From RUG11237 sp045119215 (GTDB taxonomy: Bacteria; Bacillota; Clostridia; Lachnospirales; Lachnospiraceae): a stretch of 64,000 bases of DNA. The notes under the pieces were generated by a model, which was not told the origin of the DNA, searched no databases, and saw nothing but the letters and a program-made list of their open reading frames with translations. This document shows, in pieces, positions 60,846 through 64,000 of the stretch; position 1 is the first letter of the stretch; every line of letters begins with the position of its first letter. The translations under genes were made by a program, and so were the position numbers. The stretch is from contig JBGVDD010000229.1 in the NCBI GenBank assembly GCA_045119215.1, forward strand, positions 1-64,000. Direction: 5' to 3'.

Positions 60846-62432
60846 TTACTCTACAATAATAAAATCGTCTAATCCCTCATAGGGATTATTTTCTTGTTCT
60901 TGCGGTTGCTGATTTTGTGATTCTGCTGGTGGTTGATAATTATTTTGGGATTGTGGAGCAACAATATTTTCTGGAACCACCGGATTATCCTGAGGGATGC
61001 TATTTATATTTTCTTGTGTTTTTTTTCTTTCTTTGATAGGCGTAGGAGTTGGTGTTAATGTGCACGTGGGGGTTACTATTGTTGGGGTAGGCGTTACAAT
61101 AGATGTGGCTGTTGGAGTGCTTAATATTTTTTGGGTTATCGTTGGCTTTGGAGAAATGGTAATTTTATTTTTCTCTTCCCGATTCCTTTTTATATTATTC
61201 CAGTTTGATATAACAAAGAATGGTATAGAGATTACTAGAATTAACACTCCTATTCCAATTCCAATCTTTTTTTTCAATGCAGACTTTGGTCTCTTTTCTT
61301 CCTTGATGGAATCTTCTTTTTGCGTTTGGAAATCCTTTAAACTCTTTTGGACCTCAGACTTGAAATCGCTTATGGTAAGGAACAACGTATTATCTCTTTC
61401 CATATCTGTTTGTATTGTGAAGTTTTCAGTTCCAATACTTGTACTAATCGTTCTGTCCTTGTCTTGAGCTGGTGTACGAGGAAATATAGCCTTATGAACA
61501 ACTCTTTCCGTTTCTATTTTTGAAATCCTGCTTTCTACTTCTTCTAACTGTTTTAGAAACTCCTTTGCAGATTCAAAGCGTTCCTCTTTTTTTGCAATTG
61601 CCTTGAGAATAACCTGCCCTAGTTCATTTTGTGCATCTATAGGAAGGGGGGGGACCTCACCTTTCATCCTTTTGGAAAATGCCCTATTCTCATCCGTACT
61701 GCTATAGGATTGAGGATAGAAAGGAAGAAATGGGCTTCTAGATCTATTAAGCAATTTGTATAAAACAATACCTAAAGAATACACATCTACAGTGTCATCA
61801 TATTGTTCTTTGCCTAAATATACCTCCGGGGCTATGAAATTAGGGGTACCTTTCAAAGACTCTGCTATAGTATGATCCTTAAGCATTTTAGAAACTCCAA
61901 AATCACCTAATTTATATGAGCCATCTGCGGATACAAAAATGTTGTCATCTTTTATATCTCGATGTATTATATCGTGACTATGACAAGATATAAGAGCAGT
62001 AAGTATATCTTTTCCCAGTTTTATTATGTCTTTTACTGTTATTTCATTTTGGAATACATAATCTGTAAATGGGGTTAAATATTCCATTAAGATATATATG
62101 TCATATCTTTTAGGGGAATTAGATTCTACAATGTCATTTTCATAGTAACGAACTATATTTTGTGCACCAGCTTCTGATAGTGCACTGATAATCTGAATCT
62201 CATTAACAATTTCTTTGAAGACTTCAGCAAAATACTCATCCGTTTTATCATAATCTCCTCCCATCGAATTTAATACATCCGAATATTGCTTCCGGCTAGG
62301 AATTATAATATGTTTCAAGGCTCTGATATATGTCCCAGAGGCATTTGTCTTGGAAACCTTATAAACAGTGCCAAATCTACCGGAACCAATCTTCTCATCT
62401 ACTGTGTATCCTAAAATTTTTTCTCCTATCAT
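60846..62432 (-). CDS. Membrane-anchored Ser/Thr protein kinase (Hanks type)
   Basis: 528 residues. The kinase domain (about 8-280) has the Gly loop IGSGRFGTVYKV, ALKHI (ATP Lys), IIHRDIKDDNIFV (catalytic loop), KLGDFGVSK (DFG) and PNFIAPEVY (APE). One membrane helix (about 394-415) follows a Lys/Glu-rich linker. The extracytoplasmic part is a low-complexity Thr/Pro repeat (for example TPTATSIVTPTPTIVTPT) and a Gln/Pro/Asn-rich tail, with no PASTA repeats. PASTA-less kinases of this form occur beside type VII secretion genes, and DUF4176 and toxin-like genes lie upstream here. The start is ATG 62432 after AAGGAGCC. Confidence 0.9.
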   Translation of the reverse strand: MIGEKILGYTVDEKIGSGRFGTVYKVSKTNASGTYIRALKHIIIPSRKQYSDVLNSMGGDYDKTDEYFAEVFKEIVNEIQIISALSEAGAQNIVRYYENDIVESNSPKRYDIYILMEYLTPFTDYVFQNEITVKDIIKLGKDILTALISCHSHDIIHRDIKDDNIFVSADGSYKLGDFGVSKMLKDHTIAESLKGTPNFIAPEVYLGKEQYDDTVDVYSLGIVLYKLLNRSRSPFLPFYPQSYSSTDENRAFSKRMKGEVPPLPIDAQNELGQVILKAIAKKEERFESAKEFLKQLEEVESRISKIETERVVHKAIFPRTPAQDKDRTISTSIGTENFTIQTDMERDNTLFLTISDFKSEVQKSLKDFQTQKEDSIKEEKRPKSALKKKIGIGIGVLILVISIPFFVISNWNNIKRNREEKNKITISPKPTITQKILSTPTATSIVTPTPTIVTPTCTLTPTPTPIKERKKTQENINSIPQDNPVVPENIVAPQSQNNYQPPAESQNQQPQEQENNPYEGLDDFIIVE

Positions 62433-62620
62433 AGTAATGGCTCCTTAATATTTTATAGTAATCAGGATAATGTTATCCCTTATATTCTATTGTCTTTGCT
62501 GTGGCATAACGCTTATTTGCAAGGAAGACAGTTTCTGTCTCCCTCTACAATTAGCTATATTCATGATTTTTTGAGGTTTATTTATATGTGAAAGCTATAT
62601 TCTCGACATATATCAACTAT

Positions 62621-62896
62621 CTAATTCTGTGTTTTATAAAAGTTATCTAGTCTCTTAATAAATTCTTCTCTACTAGTATCTTCATATCCTCTAAACACTA
62701 CTTTTTCAATGTCTTCGTGCATAAAGAGGAACTGGGTTTCTACTCCCATGTTTCCCTCGGGATAAACAACACCAATATAATCATATTCTTCGTGGGTATT
62801 AGCATTCTCTTGCTTTACTCCAAATATCATTAATGGTCGTTCAGCATCTTTTAACCAAATAACACTACCAATTGGTAATAAATCTTTTATTTTCAT
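62621..62896 (-). CDS. DUF4176 family protein (T7SS-associated)
   Basis: 91 residues. LLPIGSVIWLKDAERPLMIFG opens the protein in the DUF4176 pattern (given as PIGSVIWLKD then LMIFG), with YDYIGVVYPEGNMG in the middle and DIEKVVFRGYEDTSREEFI near the end. DUF4176 proteins occur in ESX/type VII secretion loci of Firmicutes beside LXG toxins. It follows a membrane protein and an Ala/Gly-rich partial gene, seven bases downstream. The 188-base gap to the kinase contains only a short GACAG/CTGTC hairpin near 62532. Confidence 0.75.
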   Translation of the reverse strand: MKIKDLLPIGSVIWLKDAERPLMIFGVKQENANTHEEYDYIGVVYPEGNMGVETQFLFMHEDIEKVVFRGYEDTSREEFIKRLDNFYKTQN

Positions 62897-62903
62897 CTTA
62901 CTT

Positions 62904-63734
62904 TCATCTCCTATCTAAAAAAATAAATAAATAAAAAATTGAAAACAATCTCATGATAAAAAAGAACCAATATAATATTTTGCCTAATCCTTTTGTGTTT
63001 GCAAATAAATTATGACCTAGTGATCCAAGCAAAAACAAAACTACAAACTCATATAAACTATATAAGTCATCCACATTGTGCTCAAGTATAAAAACGTAAT
63101 CCGTATATGCTACAAGTATAGGGACACAAAGAAAAACTACAATTACTAATGTGTTTACCAATCCTTTTAGCGCTCGTTTAATAAAGTCTTGCTTTTCGAA
63201 GTCTATGTATGATATACACTCATACACATTATTTCCTATCTTTTTACAAATAAAACCAGCATCAATTTCTTTACTAGGATGTGCTCCCGAAAAAATAATT
63301 GTTGATGCTCCAAAAATAGCATATGCTGTTGTATTAGGAATAAAAATCAGATTACCTAATGTATAATTCAGTTCATTCACAATTTTATAATCTTTTTTGT
63401 CTATCCTAAAATATTTGTTAGGTAACTTAGTTCCTGTTTTTCTAAAACCAAAAAAACGATATACTGAAGCTACAAACACAACTAAATATATCACCATTGA
63501 AATACTCTGAAAAGAAGCTGTAAACAGCGAATTTTTTTCAATCAACATGGCTTCATTTTTCTTTGACAAACACCACCCACATATCCCTGTAAACAAAGAG
63601 ACCATTGATAAGAAAAACTGTAATTCAACTGTATGCCATCTATACCATTTCCCAGGAAATGCGTTGAACAAAAAACAAAATAAAAGAACCATAATATCAA
63701 ATGAAACTATGGATAGTGCATAAATCATTATCAT
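62904..63734 (-). CDS. Multi-spanning membrane protein, candidate immunity protein
   Basis: 276 residues with about seven hydrophobic segments (about 5-22, 35-52, 75-93, 140-160, 190-210, 228-242, 252-272) and a soluble stretch with FRIDKKDYKIVNELNYTLGN. No family motif is recognised. The ATG at 63734 overlaps the stop of the upstream gene by ATGA, and GGGAGG lies before it, so it is translationally coupled to it. Position, size and lack of homology fit a polymorphic-toxin immunity protein, but this is inference from context. Confidence 0.65.
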   Translation of the reverse strand: MIMIYALSIVSFDIMVLLFCFLFNAFPGKWYRWHTVELQFFLSMVSLFTGICGWCLSKKNEAMLIEKNSLFTASFQSISMVIYLVVFVASVYRFFGFRKTGTKLPNKYFRIDKKDYKIVNELNYTLGNLIFIPNTTAYAIFGASTIIFSGAHPSKEIDAGFICKKIGNNVYECISYIDFEKQDFIKRALKGLVNTLVIVVFLCVPILVAYTDYVFILEHNVDDLYSLYEFVVLFLLGSLGHNLFANTKGLGKILYWFFFIMRLFSIFYLFIFLDRR

Positions 63735-64000
63735 ATTCTATCCTCCCAAAAGGTTTTCCCCCACTTTGTCACTACATTAATGCTACTTTTTGTAGTACTT
63801 CCAGCTTTATTCCCTATGTAAATCGCACTGTCAATTATAGCATCCGATGCTAGTTCTGTAAGATTCTTCTTATTATCTTCGCCCCATAAATGTGCTGTGA
63901 CTGCTTCAACCCCCGTATTAACTGCCCAAACCGCTCCAACAGCTACTGCTCCAACAGCTACCGCAGGTGCTGACGCACCTATTAAGGCCGTGGCTCCAGC
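63731..64000 (-). CDS. C-terminal end of a putative T7SS polymorphic toxin, truncated by window edge
   Basis: The last 89 codons of a - strand gene that continues beyond the window. The visible part starts with an Ala/Gly/Val-rich hydrophobic stretch (AGATALIGASAPAVAVGAVA, continuing as a second helix-like block VGAVWAVNTG). A more soluble end follows (SDAIIDSAIYIGNKAGST; KWGKTFWEDRI). Such Ala/Gly segments are common in the middle and end of LXG/WXG toxins. The overlap by ATGA with a membrane gene and the DUF4176 neighbour support this. The toxin class cannot be told from this fragment. Confidence 0.6.
   Translation of the reverse strand, partial: AGATALIGASAPAVAVGAVAVGAVWAVNTGVEAVTAHLWGEDNKKNLTELASDAIIDSAIYIGNKAGSTTKSSINVVTKWGKTFWEDRI

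Noticed and set aside
60997..61467. A 156-codon + frame within the kinase gene.
   Set aside because: Val/Gly repeats merely mirror the Thr/Pro repeats on the other strand.
1..64000. CRISPR arrays, transposase genes, tRNA and rRNA genes.
   Set aside because: No regularly spaced repeats, no transposase frame and no tRNA or rRNA sequence were recognised.

Overview
The window is low-G+C, AT-rich DNA that most resembles a chromosome of an anaerobic Clostridia species, probably Lachnospiraceae. The grounds are a complete six-gene Rnf complex with its ApbE flavinyltransferase, an NfnAB-type transhydrogenase, Fhs-FolD one-carbon enzymes, Rex, a Trp T-box in front of a trp operon, a lipoprotein type I pullulanase, and an IspH-S1 gene pair that is fused in many relatives. 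No rRNA, tRNA, CRISPR array or transposase gene was seen.

Layout, left (mostly + strand, 1-29069): truncated ispH overlapping an S1 gene; cheR; a YprB-like nuclease (-); rnfCDGEAB-apbE; an MBOAT acyltransferase with its SGNH partner; an AP2/degenerate-HNH protein (-); a SleB-type wall hydrolase; thrC; a response regulator with a CheX-like partner (-); aminopeptidase P; a 6S RNA gene with its own promoter and terminator; a long SpoIID-like protein and YihY; degV; a NatAB-type ABC exporter; TerD and AIM24 proteins; lrgAB behind a tandem GntR-type operator.

Right (all - strand, 29153-64000): nfnB-nfnA; a zinc-ribbon/TPR protein; fhs-folD; ftsK/spoIIIE; tepA; O-acetylhomoserine sulfhydrylase; a CFI-box protein; yebC; a CorC-like CBS protein; nnrDE-alr-mazF; a coiled-coil protein; rex; yqeY; pullulanase; T-box-trpEGDCBA (no trpF); a HipA-like kinase; NADP isocitrate dehydrogenase; a Ser/Thr kinase; and at the edge a DUF4176 / membrane protein / Ala-Gly-rich protein cassette that looks like a type VII secretion polymorphic-toxin locus.

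Functionally the window is rich in redox balancing. Rnf couples ferredoxin and NADH to an ion gradient, NfnAB links NADH, ferredoxin and NADPH, Icd makes NADPH, and Rex senses NADH/NAD+. One-carbon, tryptophan, threonine and sulfur amino-acid biosynthesis and starch breakdown complete it.

The most interesting non-coding signals are: two 134-bp transposon-like elements (22963-23096 and 29589-29722, opposite orientations) with direct repeats at both ends and covarying hairpins; an abrupt strand switch at 29.1 kb with a near-perfect 43-nt palindrome containing a dif-like motif; a pair of overlapping PdhR/LldR-like operators before lrgA; and a conserved 24-bp motif upstream of both pepP and the spoIID-like gene.
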